Notes under the pieces: generated by a model
Database searches by the model: none
Told to the model about the DNA's origin: nothing
What the model saw: only the letters and a program-made list of their open reading frames with translations
Made by a program: the position numbers and the translations under genes
Assembly (NCBI GenBank): GCA_035253585.1
Contig: DATFBY010000138.1
Span: 1-64,000, forward strand
DNA length: 64,000 nucleotides
Reading direction: 5' to 3'
From: DATFBY01 sp035253585
GTDB taxonomy: Bacteria; Gemmatimonadota; Gemmatimonadetes; Gemmatimonadales; Gemmatimonadaceae
In this document: positions 16,039 through 24,046 of the stretch, piece by piece
How positions within the stretch are numbered: the stretch's first letter is position 1
Layout: each line of letters begins with the position of its first letter

Positions 16039-17305
16039 TGCGGGCAAGCTCGCGCCAGCCGATGTCCGAGCGGAAGTGCTTGCCCGCAAGGTGCACGTCG
16101 GCGGCGCCGCGCAAACTGGCGTCGCGTGCGGCTCCGGTATCGATCCCGACTCCGGTGATTGCCAGCACGCGGCCTCCGGCGCTGATCAGATCACCGGTGG
16201 CCGAGCGAGCGGTGCCAGCGTGGAAGACGATCAGGTCGTCGCCGTCAGGCGGCAGGGAGATGACGTCGCCTTTGCGCGGGGTGTCCGGGTAGCCAGCGGC
16301 AGCGACGACCGTGGTGACCGCGGACTTCTCGCTCCACACGAGTGGGCCAAGACCGATTCCCTCCCCGTGCGCGACCGAGTCCAGAACGTCGAGTAGGTTC
16401 GACTCGAGTAGGGGGAGAATTGCCTCCGTCTCCGGATCGCCGAAGCGGCAGTTGAACTCGACGACTTTTGGTCCGTCACCGGTGAGCATCAGCCCAGCGT
16501 AGAGCAGACCGGTAAAAGGCGTTCCGCGATCGCTCAGCGCTGCGACGGTAGGCTCGAGAATATCGGTCAGGACCTGCGTGATCACGCCATCGGTGGCAAT
16601 GCTCACCGGTGCATATGCACCCATGCCGCCGGTGTTCGGGCCCTCGTCGCCGTCATCGCGCCTCTTATGGTCCTGGGCCGGGAGCATCGGGAGCACGGCG
16701 GTACCATCGGTGAGCGCAAACACCGACAGCTCTTCGCCTTGCATGAATTCCTCGACAAGGATCTCATCGCCCGCAGCACCAAATGCGTGCTCCCGAAGCA
16801 TGTAATCGATCGCCGAGTCGGCCTCGGCCGTGCTCCCGCAGACGATCACTCCCTTTCCAGCGGCCAGGCCCGAAGCCTTGATTACGACCGGAGCACCAAA
16901 CTCTCGTGCAGCGCGCTTGGCGGAGGCCGCGTCGGACGACGGAATCGCGCGTGCGGTGGGGATCCCGGCGTCGACCATGAGCGCCTTGGCGAAGGCCTTC
17001 GACGCCTCGATTTGAGCGGCGGCTTTGGTGGGTCCGAAGATGGCCTGCTGGCGGCTCCGAAAGAGGTCTACGATGCCCTCAGCGAGCGGCGCCTCGGGTC
17101 CAACGACCGTGAGGTCTACTGCCTCTGCTTCGGCCAGCCGGAGGAGCCCCTGGAGGTCATTGGCGGCGACGGAAACACAGCGGCCGAGTGTCGCCAATCC
17201 GGGGTTCCCGGGAGCGGCGAGCAACTCGGCCGTGGGATCGTCGCGCTTGAGCTTCCAGGCGAGGGCGTGTTCACGACCCCCGCCGCCGACGATCAAAACC
17301 TTCAC
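16016..17305 (-). CDS. purD: Phosphoribosylamine-glycine ligase
   Basis: A 429-residue ATP-grasp enzyme that joins 5-phosphoribosylamine and glycine in purine synthesis. Landmarks are MKVLIVGGGGREHALAWKL at the N-terminus, the VGPEAPLAEGIVD segment (about 68-80), the ATP-grasp VVIKASGLAAGKGV (about 140-153), DHKRRDDGDEGPNTGGMGAY (about 213-232) and EFNCRFGDPETE (about 283-294). The GTG start overlaps the stop of the upstream protease gene (GTGA). Its end overlaps mutM. No other purine gene is nearby. Confidence 0.96.
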   Translation of the reverse strand: MKVLIVGGGGREHALAWKLKRDDPTAELLAAPGNPGLATLGRCVSVAANDLQGLLRLAEAEAVDLTVVGPEAPLAEGIVDLFRSRQQAIFGPTKAAAQIEASKAFAKALMVDAGIPTARAIPSSDAASAKRAAREFGAPVVIKASGLAAGKGVIVCGSTAEADSAIDYMLREHAFGAAGDEILVEEFMQGEELSVFALTDGTAVLPMLPAQDHKRRDDGDEGPNTGGMGAYAPVSIATDGVITQVLTDILEPTVAALSDRGTPFTGLLYAGLMLTGDGPKVVEFNCRFGDPETEAILPLLESNLLDVLDSVAHGEGIGLGPLVWSEKSAVTTVVAAAGYPDTPRKGDVISLPPDGDDLIVFHAGTARSATGDLISAGGRVLAITGVGIDTGAARDASLRGAADVHLAGKHFRSDIGWRELARNAGASRN

Positions 17306-18309
17306 TTCGTCGGACCGCGGAATGCACCGGTGAAAGCGTCGCGCGCACCGCGGAGGATCGCCGCCACCTCGTCGACGGCGCCGCGCGTCTGCTCGCCATA
17401 GTAGCCGGCGGCGTCTGCATAATCCTGCGAGAGCGGTCGGCTTTCCTCGCCACGCTTCGGATAGTCACCGCCAAGAATCCGCTCGTACTCGCCCGACATC
17501 ATCCACCGCTGAAGCTCACCCGCGCGCACCGTGTTGAAGGGGTGGGTGCGGAACGCGACGTTGAGCACCTTGAAGATGGTGTCGATGGCGGTGCCGCCCT
17601 CCTCGTACTCGCGCGCCTGGAGCAGGAATTCATCGAGGCTGATCATGTCCTCTTCTGCGGCCGGTGGCATGTTCTCGGTCTCGAGGCGAGCGCCGCCGCC
17701 GGCGAACTTCAGGAACATGCGCATGGACGCATTGGGGTCCTGCGAGGACAGCATCCCCGCACGGTCGCTCGACAGCTCGCTCTTCCGATACCACTCGAAC
17801 AGCGCCAGCTCGATCGGCAGGAGCGCCATTCCAGCCAGGAAGGGAAGGTTTCGTGATCCGATCCAGAGCAAGATCAGCGCGATCGTTCGATACGTCGCAT
17901 GACCGCTCATGATGTGACCGAGCTCGTGGCCGAGGATGACCCGTTGCTCCTCGCGGTCGAGAAGTGCGAGGGCGCCCGAGTTCAGCACGATGAATGGCCG
18001 TTCGAAGCCGACGGCGCCCGCGTTGGCGAAGGGTGTTTGGGTGACGTAGAGGTCGGGCCGCTCCGGCCAGTCCATCGTCTCCAGAACTTCGGTGTAGAGC
18101 GCGTTCAGCTTGGGGCGCTGGCGAGGTCCTATGCGGACCGCGTTGGCGAGGAAGAGGTGACGGATTCCGCGCTCGCCGAAGAAGCCGAGGATCTTCTTGA
18201 CCAGGTCATCGAATCCCGGGATCGCGCGAAGCGTTTGGAGCGCGGCGCGGTCGGCCGGGTGCTCCCACGCGGTCGGTGAGATCTGGGTGAGGATTTTTCG
18301 GTCGGCCAT
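17302..18309 (-). CDS. M48 family metalloprotease
   Basis: A 335-residue Ste24/HtpX-like zinc protease. The zinc motif HELGHIMSGH lies at about 126-135, and the third ligand Glu sits in SELSSDRAG (about 173-181). Hydrophobic stretches at about 140-165 suggest membrane association. The protein ends in a predicted helical tail. It overlaps purD by 4 bp. The substrate is unknown; HtpX-type members act in membrane-protein quality control, but this one lacks the usual pair of N-terminal helices. Confidence 0.85.
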   Translation of the reverse strand: MADRKILTQISPTAWEHPADRAALQTLRAIPGFDDLVKKILGFFGERGIRHLFLANAVRIGPRQRPKLNALYTEVLETMDWPERPDLYVTQTPFANAGAVGFERPFIVLNSGALALLDREEQRVILGHELGHIMSGHATYRTIALILLWIGSRNLPFLAGMALLPIELALFEWYRKSELSSDRAGMLSSQDPNASMRMFLKFAGGGARLETENMPPAAEEDMISLDEFLLQAREYEEGGTAIDTIFKVLNVAFRTHPFNTVRAGELQRWMMSGEYERILGGDYPKRGEESRPLSQDYADAAGYYGEQTRGAVDEVAAILRGARDAFTGAFRGPTK

Positions 18310-18335
18310 GGGTACCTCGATTGAGTGGCGGCCTG

Positions 18336-18429
18336 CGAGATTCGAGATTCGAGATTCGAGATTCGGCGGCGGATTCGGAGCTCATCAGCTGTGCCGTTCC
18401 GAATCTCGAATCTCGAATCTCTAATCTCG
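18336..18429. repeat. Heptad inverted repeat B (unit GAGATTC)
   Basis: Arms 18336-18365 and 18400-18429, each 30 bp of four GAGATTC units bracketed by CG, with a 34-bp spacer. The arms match those of repeat A at 3821. The right arm has a single substitution, and that base creates the TAG stop codon of the metB-like gene. It occupies nearly the whole 111-bp gap between that gene and the M48 protease gene. Confidence 0.95.
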
Positions 18430-19596
18430 ATGCTGTCCGAACGCCTGCTCTACGTCCTCGAGCAAATCGTCGACGTCTTCCACCCCGCAGGACAGGCGAA
18501 CGAGGCCGTCGGTGATCCCCAGCTCGGCTCGTCTCGCGGCGGGAACCGAAGCGTGAGTCATCGAGGCCGGGTGGCTGATGAGACTCTCTACCCCACCCAA
18601 CGATTCCGCGAGGGAAAAGATTCGCGTCCGCTCGAGGACAGCCGCTGCGCGCTCCTTTGTGCCCATATCCACGGTGATCATTCCGCCGAACCCGAGCATT
18701 TGCCGGCATGCCAGCGCGTGCTGCGGGTGCGAGCGCAACCCCGGATAGATCACTCGCTCGTGTCCCATGAGCTCGGCCAACTTGGCCGCCACCGCACGTC
18801 CGTTGGCGTCGTGCTGGCGCATTCTCAGGTGTAAGGTCTTCGTCCCACGCAGCGCCAGCCACGAGTCGAGCGGCCCTGGCACCGCGCCCGCTGCGTTTTG
18901 CAGAAACTGGAGCTTCTCCGCCACCGCATCGTCTTGCAGCACAACGATTCCGCCGATCATGTCGCTGTGCCCGTTCAGATACTTGGTCGTCGAATGGAAG
19001 ACGATGTCGGCGCCCAGCTCGAACGGGCGCTGGAAGAATGGTGTCGCGAAGGTGTTGTCGACGATCAGCAGGGCGCCCGCTTCGTGGGCTATGTCGGCCA
19101 CGGCGGCGATGTCGGTGATGCGCATCAGCGGATTCGTCGGCGTCTCCACCAGAACCGCCACGGTCCGATCTTGGAGCGCATCGCGAACGTACTGCGGGTC
19201 GCGCGTATCAACGTAAGTGAATGACAGACCGAGTCGGCTCAGGACGCGATCGAAGAGCCGGAAGGTACCGCCATAAACGTTTTCTCCGCAGATGATGTGA
19301 TCACCGGCGGAGAAGAGCTTCATGAGAGTGTCCACGGAGGCCGTGCCGCTGGCGAAAGCGAATCCGTGCTTCGCGCCTTCGAGTGCGGCCACATTTCGCT
19401 CCAATGCCTCACGAGTGGGATTCTTTCCACGAGCATACTCGTATCCCTTGTGCTCGCCGAGGCCTTCCTGAACGTACGTGGACGTGAGATAGACGGGCGT
19501 CATGATCGCGCCCGCGAGCGGGTCCGGCCGTTGGCCGGCGTGAATCGCGCGCGTCCCGAAGCGTGCGTCGAGATCGTCGTCGAAGATCCGGGTCAT
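18421..19596 (-). CDS. Cystathionine gamma-synthase/lyase family PLP enzyme
   Basis: A 391-residue Cys/Met-metabolism PLP enzyme. Landmarks are TPVYLTSTYVQEG (about 33-45), YEYARGKNPTREALE (about 52-66), FASGTAS (about 81-87), ETPTNPLMRITDI (about 146-158) and HSTTKYLNGHSD with the PLP lysine (about 199-210), plus a C-terminal SLGGVESLISHPASMTH (about 341-357). It could be cystathionine gamma-synthase, gamma-lyase or O-acetylhomoserine sulfhydrylase; the sequence alone does not separate these. The TAG stop is formed by one changed base in heptad repeat B, so the last residues are repeat-encoded. Confidence 0.9.
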   Translation of the reverse strand: MTRIFDDDLDARFGTRAIHAGQRPDPLAGAIMTPVYLTSTYVQEGLGEHKGYEYARGKNPTREALERNVAALEGAKHGFAFASGTASVDTLMKLFSAGDHIICGENVYGGTFRLFDRVLSRLGLSFTYVDTRDPQYVRDALQDRTVAVLVETPTNPLMRITDIAAVADIAHEAGALLIVDNTFATPFFQRPFELGADIVFHSTTKYLNGHSDMIGGIVVLQDDAVAEKLQFLQNAAGAVPGPLDSWLALRGTKTLHLRMRQHDANGRAVAAKLAELMGHERVIYPGLRSHPQHALACRQMLGFGGMITVDMGTKERAAAVLERTRIFSLAESLGGVESLISHPASMTHASVPAARRAELGITDGLVRLSCGVEDVDDLLEDVEQAFGQHRD

Positions 19597-19676
19597 TCGG
19601 AGTGCCTAGTGAGACGAGAGTTTCAAGATAACCAGCGCACGATGCACGGGCGAGCAGACACGCCACCGTCAGAGCG

Positions 19677-20744
19677 ATGATGCCGACGCGGTCGAGCGGA
19701 TCGAACGGAGCGCTGCAGTGCCTGGTGGTCGATGACGAGGTACGTCTCCGTCAGGCACTCATTCGATTGATGCAGAGCGACGGCTTTCACTGCCACGAAG
19801 CGGGCTCCGGAACGGAGGCACTGAAGGTTCTGGAGCGGGAGCCGGTGGCGCTCGTGCTCTCCGATCTCCGCATGCCTGGAATGGATGGCGCCGAGCTCCT
19901 CCGGCGCATCCGCACCAGCTACCCGGAAGTCGCTGTCGTGATGATCACGGCCGTGGCCGAGGTCGAAGTCGCGGTCGACTGTCTGGCGCTCGGCGCGATG
20001 GACTATCTGACCAAGCCCTTCGTGCTCGAGGAAGTGCGCGCTCGCGTGGCGCAGGCACTCGAGAAACGCCGGCTCATCGTCGAGAACAGGAACTACCAGA
20101 CGCGTCTCGAGGACCGTGTGCGGGCGCAAGCGCACCGGCTGGAGGAGCTCTTTCTCGCCGGCATCCAATCGCTGGCCGAAGCGCTCGAGCTCAAGGACCC
20201 ATACACGCGCGGCCACTCCATTCGCGTGAGCCGGTACGCTCTGGCGATCGCCGAGGCGATGGGCCTCGACGAAGAAAGCACGCGACAGATCGAGCTCGGC
20301 GGCCATCTGCACGACATCGGGAAGATTGGCGTGCGGGAAGCGGTGCTCAACAAGGAGGGGAAGCTCACTCCCGAAGAGTACAAGCACATCATGACGCACC
20401 CGGTACTCGGCTGGCGTATCCTCAAGCCGTTGTTAGGCGATGCGCCGATCGCGCTGAACATCGTGCGGTCGCATCACGAGCGGTTCGATGGAAAGGGCGT
20501 GCCCGATGGGCTGGCGGCTCACGAGATCCCCCGCGAGGCGCGCATCATCACCGTCGCTGATGCGTTCGACGCGATGATGAGCGTTCGTCCGTACCGGCAG
20601 GGGCTGTCGTACAGTGAGGCGATCACCGAGATCCAGCGTCACTCCGGCTCGCAGTTCGATCCGGAAGTGATCGCGGCGTTTCTCGAGGCGCTCGACACGG
20701 GCGTGGCGCCGGAGCGCACGCCCGACGGGATTACTGTCGTGTGA
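19677..20744 (+). CDS. Response regulator with HD-GYP-type phosphodiesterase domain
   Basis: A 355-residue two-domain protein. The N-terminal receiver domain has VVDDE (about 17-21), the phospho-acceptor Asp in LVLSDLRMPGMDG (about 59-71) and the KPF lysine (about 115-117). A coiled linker (about 130-160) leads to an HD-GYP domain with HDIGKIG (about 213-219) and a HHERFDGKGVPDGL segment (about 263-276). The usual GYP is GVP here. HD-GYP enzymes degrade cyclic di-GMP, and phosphorylation of the receiver would control this one. It is monocistronic, and its end overlaps the convergent ligase gene by 14 bp. Confidence 0.92.
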   Translation: MMPTRSSGSNGALQCLVVDDEVRLRQALIRLMQSDGFHCHEAGSGTEALKVLEREPVALVLSDLRMPGMDGAELLRRIRTSYPEVAVVMITAVAEVEVAVDCLALGAMDYLTKPFVLEEVRARVAQALEKRRLIVENRNYQTRLEDRVRAQAHRLEELFLAGIQSLAEALELKDPYTRGHSIRVSRYALAIAEAMGLDEESTRQIELGGHLHDIGKIGVREAVLNKEGKLTPEEYKHIMTHPVLGWRILKPLLGDAPIALNIVRSHHERFDGKGVPDGLAAHEIPREARIITVADAFDAMMSVRPYRQGLSYSEAITEIQRHSGSQFDPEVIAAFLEALDTGVAPERTPDGITVV

Positions 20745-22131
20745 TCGAAATGCGCGTGGGCTGTTTGTAGACGGACAGCTGCCGCGCGCACCATTGCTCC
20801 ACCGCTTCGCGCTCGACGTCGCCGACGATGTCGAGCGCGATTTCGTTCTCCCGGGCAGAATCGGGGATGGCGCGCACGGTCACGGAGGTCACGCCGTTCA
20901 TCGCTTTCACCGCACGCTCGATCTCTCGCGGATAGATGTTGAACCCATTGCGGGTGAACATTGGCTTCCGCACACCGGTGAAGAAGAAGTGCCCATTTTG
21001 GCGGGCGACGCCCAGGTCTCCCGTGCGGAGCCATTCACCCTCGCGGCTGAGCCCACGCTCGTTGCCCGACACGTACCCGCGAAAGACGTTGTCGCCGGCA
21101 ACGGCGATCTCGCCGTCGCCGGTGACGTTGACCCGTACGCCCGGAAACGGAACGCCTAACGAGCCACGCTCGTTAGGCAGCTGCACCCGGTTGAAGAGGC
21201 AGACCGGACCAGCCTCGGTCAGGCCGTATCCCTGTCGAAGCTCGATCCCGGTGAGCTCGGCCCAGCGGTCTTGCAGCGCTCGCTCGACCGGCGCGCCGCC
21301 GCAGATGCAAACGCGCAGCGACCGGCCGGCGAACGCATCGCCGCGCTTTTCGAGGATTGCGATCAGCGACTTGAACACCGATGGCACCGATACGAACAGC
21401 GTGATGTTCCCAGTCTCCAGCAGCTCCAGCGCTCGCACTGGATTGAATCGCGCCAGTGTCGTGACGCGCCCGCCCACCAGCAGCGGCGCGAGCAGCGTCA
21501 CAGTTAGGCCGAAGAGATGTGCGAATGGGAGAAGCGCGAGCGAGTGATCGCGATCGTCGAGGGCGGCTGCTTCGCGCGCCGCGATCGCGTTGGCGATCAG
21601 GTTTCGATGCGTGAGGATCGCCCCCAGCGGCGTTCCCGCCATCGCCGAGGTGTACACGATCGCGGCTTCCTCATCGCGCCCCGGAACATCGGGATCACCG
21701 GCGAGATCGAAGCCCATGTGGGAGCCGAGGTCGACCTCGCGCGCGGCAGTGCCATCGAGCCAACGGCAGGAACGCGGAGCGTCGTCCAGGAGCAGGCGCG
21801 GGACGTCCGCGCGTAGCTTTCCCGCGAGAGACTCGATCGTAAAGACTGCGCCGACGTTCGAATCGCGCAGCTGATGCTCGATCTCCGGCGGAGCGGCCAG
21901 CGGATTGATCAGAACCGCGCCGCGTCCATCGGAGGCGGCCAACGCCGTCAGGTAAGCCGGCATCGTCGGCAGGAGGATCGCCGAGCGTTTTCCAGAGAGC
22001 GCGCGAACGAGAGGCGCGCATCGCTGCAGGAGCGTCAGTCCGGCGGCTACGAGCTGGTGCGCTGGAATGTCATCGATCCGACCACCGTGCGCTGCCGCGG
22101 CCAGCGGCACCAGCGCGAGCGGGTCGCTCAC
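20731..22131 (-). CDS. AMP-dependent acyl-CoA synthetase/ligase-like protein
   Basis: A 466-residue ANL-superfamily adenylating enzyme. The AMP-binding core motifs are GYGLTEAGPVCLF (about 302-314), TGDLG (about 372-376) and YPREIERAV (about 401-409); the C-terminal lysine is in SVYKQPTRI. The P-loop is degenerate: YTSAMAGTPLGAILTHRN replaces the normal YTSGTTGxPKG, losing the Lys and most Gly/Thr. It is also about 80 residues shorter than typical long-chain ligases. The GTG start overlaps the stop of the chemoreceptor gene. The substrate is unknown. Confidence 0.82.
   Translation of the reverse strand: MSDPLALVPLAAAAHGGRIDDIPAHQLVAAGLTLLQRCAPLVRALSGKRSAILLPTMPAYLTALAASDGRGAVLINPLAAPPEIEHQLRDSNVGAVFTIESLAGKLRADVPRLLLDDAPRSCRWLDGTAAREVDLGSHMGFDLAGDPDVPGRDEEAAIVYTSAMAGTPLGAILTHRNLIANAIAAREAAALDDRDHSLALLPFAHLFGLTVTLLAPLLVGGRVTTLARFNPVRALELLETGNITLFVSVPSVFKSLIAILEKRGDAFAGRSLRVCICGGAPVERALQDRWAELTGIELRQGYGLTEAGPVCLFNRVQLPNERGSLGVPFPGVRVNVTGDGEIAVAGDNVFRGYVSGNERGLSREGEWLRTGDLGVARQNGHFFFTGVRKPMFTRNGFNIYPREIERAVKAMNGVTSVTVRAIPDSARENEIALDIVGDVEREAVEQWCARQLSVYKQPTRISITRQ
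21154..21178. repeat. Palindrome built from two inverted GTTAGGC heptamers
   Basis: GCCTAACGAG (21154-21163) and its exact complement CTCGTTAGGC (21169-21178) are separated by 5 bases inside the acyl-CoA ligase gene. It is a perfect 10-bp stem and the only place where two of the abundant heptamers face each other so closely. Confidence 0.9.
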
Positions 22132-23906
22132 AGCTGGAAGCGGCTCATCGCTCCCTTGAGCCGCGTGGCGATGGCCGCCAGCTGCTGGCTCGACTCGGTG
22201 ACGTGCGACATGGATGCGGTTTGCTCTTCGACCACGGCGCTGACCTGTTGCGAGGTCGTCGCGTTCTGCTCGGCGGCGATGGCCACCGCTTCGATCTCGC
22301 TGGCCAGCGCCTCCGCTTCGCGCTGCTGTGCCACCGCCGACTCGACGATGAGCGACACGGCGCCGCGACTTCCCTCAATCTCGCTGGCAATTTGTGTCAG
22401 CGCGAGCGTCGAGGACCGAATGACCATCTCACCGGATGCTACCGTGGTGCTGACCTGGCCGATGCGCTGCGCCATTCGCTCCGACACGGTGCGGATCTCC
22501 TCGGCAAGCTTCTTCACCGTGTCCAGCGCGCGCGAGCTCTCGCCCGCCAGCTTGCGCACTTCGTCGGCGACGACCGCGAAGCCGCGGCCGTTCTCTCCGG
22601 CGCGCGCGGCCTCGATCGCCGCGTTCAGCGCGAGCAACTTCATCTGCCGCGCGATCGCCGCGATGGTGCTCGTGATGTGCCCGATGCGCTCCGACTTCTC
22701 GGTCAGCTCGGAGACCGCGGGGACCGCATCCCGCGTGACGGCGGAGATCGCGCCCATGCTCGTCAGCGCCTGCTCGGCACCCACGGAGGCGCGGCTCGCT
22801 GATGCCGACACCGCGTCCGCGGCGACCCGTGCCCGCTGTGCCTGACTACTGACGTCGAGCGCGCGCGACGCGACGCGAGACGAGATTCCCGCGATCGCCT
22901 GAAGCCCTTGGGTCTGTTGAGCGGCCGACGCGGCGATCGTCTGCGCGGCGCCGGCGACCTGTTGCGTCGAGGCGCTGACCTGCTGTGCGCCGGCGGCCAA
23001 CTGCTCGGCGGTCGACGCCACCTCACCAGCACCGGCGTCGACATCGCGCAAGAGCTCGCGAAGTCCTCCCGTCATTCGGCGGAACGCGCCCGCCAACGCG
23101 CCGATCTCGGTCGTGTCGTTCTTGTCGGTGACCGACGTCAGGGCCAGCGCCTGGCTCAGATTCCCCCGTGCGACGTCCTGCGCGTGCGACGATACGACCT
23201 CGATGCCTCTCACTAGCCGCCGCGCGGCAACGATCGACAGGATCTGCACCGCGAGCATCACCAGGATGGGGAGCCACAGCAGTCTCGTTAGGCGCGCGCC
23301 CAGCTCGGCCAGATATCCGTCTGCATCGAGCGTCACGACGACGAAGCCCGCCGGCGCTCCATCTTCACGCAGAATCGGCGAAGCGGCGGTGAGAAAGTGA
23401 CCGCCTTCGCCCTCGTAGAGTGCGGAGTGGCCCGGTTGCCCTCGGCCGAGCGTCGGCTTCAGGCTGGACGGCGGGTACCAGATGTGATTGTACTGCGGCT
23501 GTCCGGCATTCCACGACGAGTGCGCGAGATATCGATAGCTGTCGCCCTGTGACCGTACGACAGCTATGCCGTTGCCGAGCTCGCGCACCTTCCCGCCATT
23601 CACGGTCCAGGTGCGCTTGAGCAGATCCCGCGCATAGAGGAACGCGCCACTGTTCTGCCCTCGGTCGGCGACAACGTCGAGCGAATCGGGGTGCATCGCC
23701 ACGCTCGCGCTCGACGCGATTGCGGTGAGGCGCTGGCCGTGCAGCTCGGTCAGCTGCGCGCGTCCCGCGACGTAGACCGGGATCAACACCAGCACCACCG
23801 TCACGACGATCGCCGCGCCGCTGATGATCGACATCTTCCAGCGCAGCGGGAGCCGCGTCATCCAGGAAGGAAGCGGAGGCAGGGAAGCGGGCAGTGCGAG
23901 GGGCAT
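22128..23906 (-). CDS. Methyl-accepting chemotaxis protein
   Basis: A 592-residue chemoreceptor. A transmembrane helix at about 28-50 is followed by a periplasmic sensor domain of about 170 residues (single-Cache-like: FLYARDLLKRTW, then FLTAASPILREDGAPAGFVV), a second helix at about 212-235, a HAMP domain (about 235-290) and a long signalling coiled coil. The hairpin tip reads AIEAARAGENGRGFAVVADE (about 423-442), diagnostic for MCPs. The C-terminus has no CheR-docking pentapeptide. No che genes lie nearby. The ATG start is followed by a Pro-rich cytoplasmic leader. Confidence 0.93.
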   Translation of the reverse strand: MPLALPASLPPLPSWMTRLPLRWKMSIISGAAIVVTVVLVLIPVYVAGRAQLTELHGQRLTAIASSASVAMHPDSLDVVADRGQNSGAFLYARDLLKRTWTVNGGKVRELGNGIAVVRSQGDSYRYLAHSSWNAGQPQYNHIWYPPSSLKPTLGRGQPGHSALYEGEGGHFLTAASPILREDGAPAGFVVVTLDADGYLAELGARLTRLLWLPILVMLAVQILSIVAARRLVRGIEVVSSHAQDVARGNLSQALALTSVTDKNDTTEIGALAGAFRRMTGGLRELLRDVDAGAGEVASTAEQLAAGAQQVSASTQQVAGAAQTIAASAAQQTQGLQAIAGISSRVASRALDVSSQAQRARVAADAVSASASRASVGAEQALTSMGAISAVTRDAVPAVSELTEKSERIGHITSTIAAIARQMKLLALNAAIEAARAGENGRGFAVVADEVRKLAGESSRALDTVKKLAEEIRTVSERMAQRIGQVSTTVASGEMVIRSSTLALTQIASEIEGSRGAVSLIVESAVAQQREAEALASEIEAVAIAAEQNATTSQQVSAVVEEQTASMSHVTESSQQLAAIATRLKGAMSRFQL

Positions 23907-24046
23907 TTCGTGACGTGCGAAGGTCGTACTAAGAACGCCCCAGCGCAGGAGTTGTAACGTCGACAGGGTGCAAGGCGGCTATTCTCGAGGCGCTTGATTG
24001 TGAGTCCTGTCCGGATACCTTACGCGCGACTCGATGGAGGTACGCA

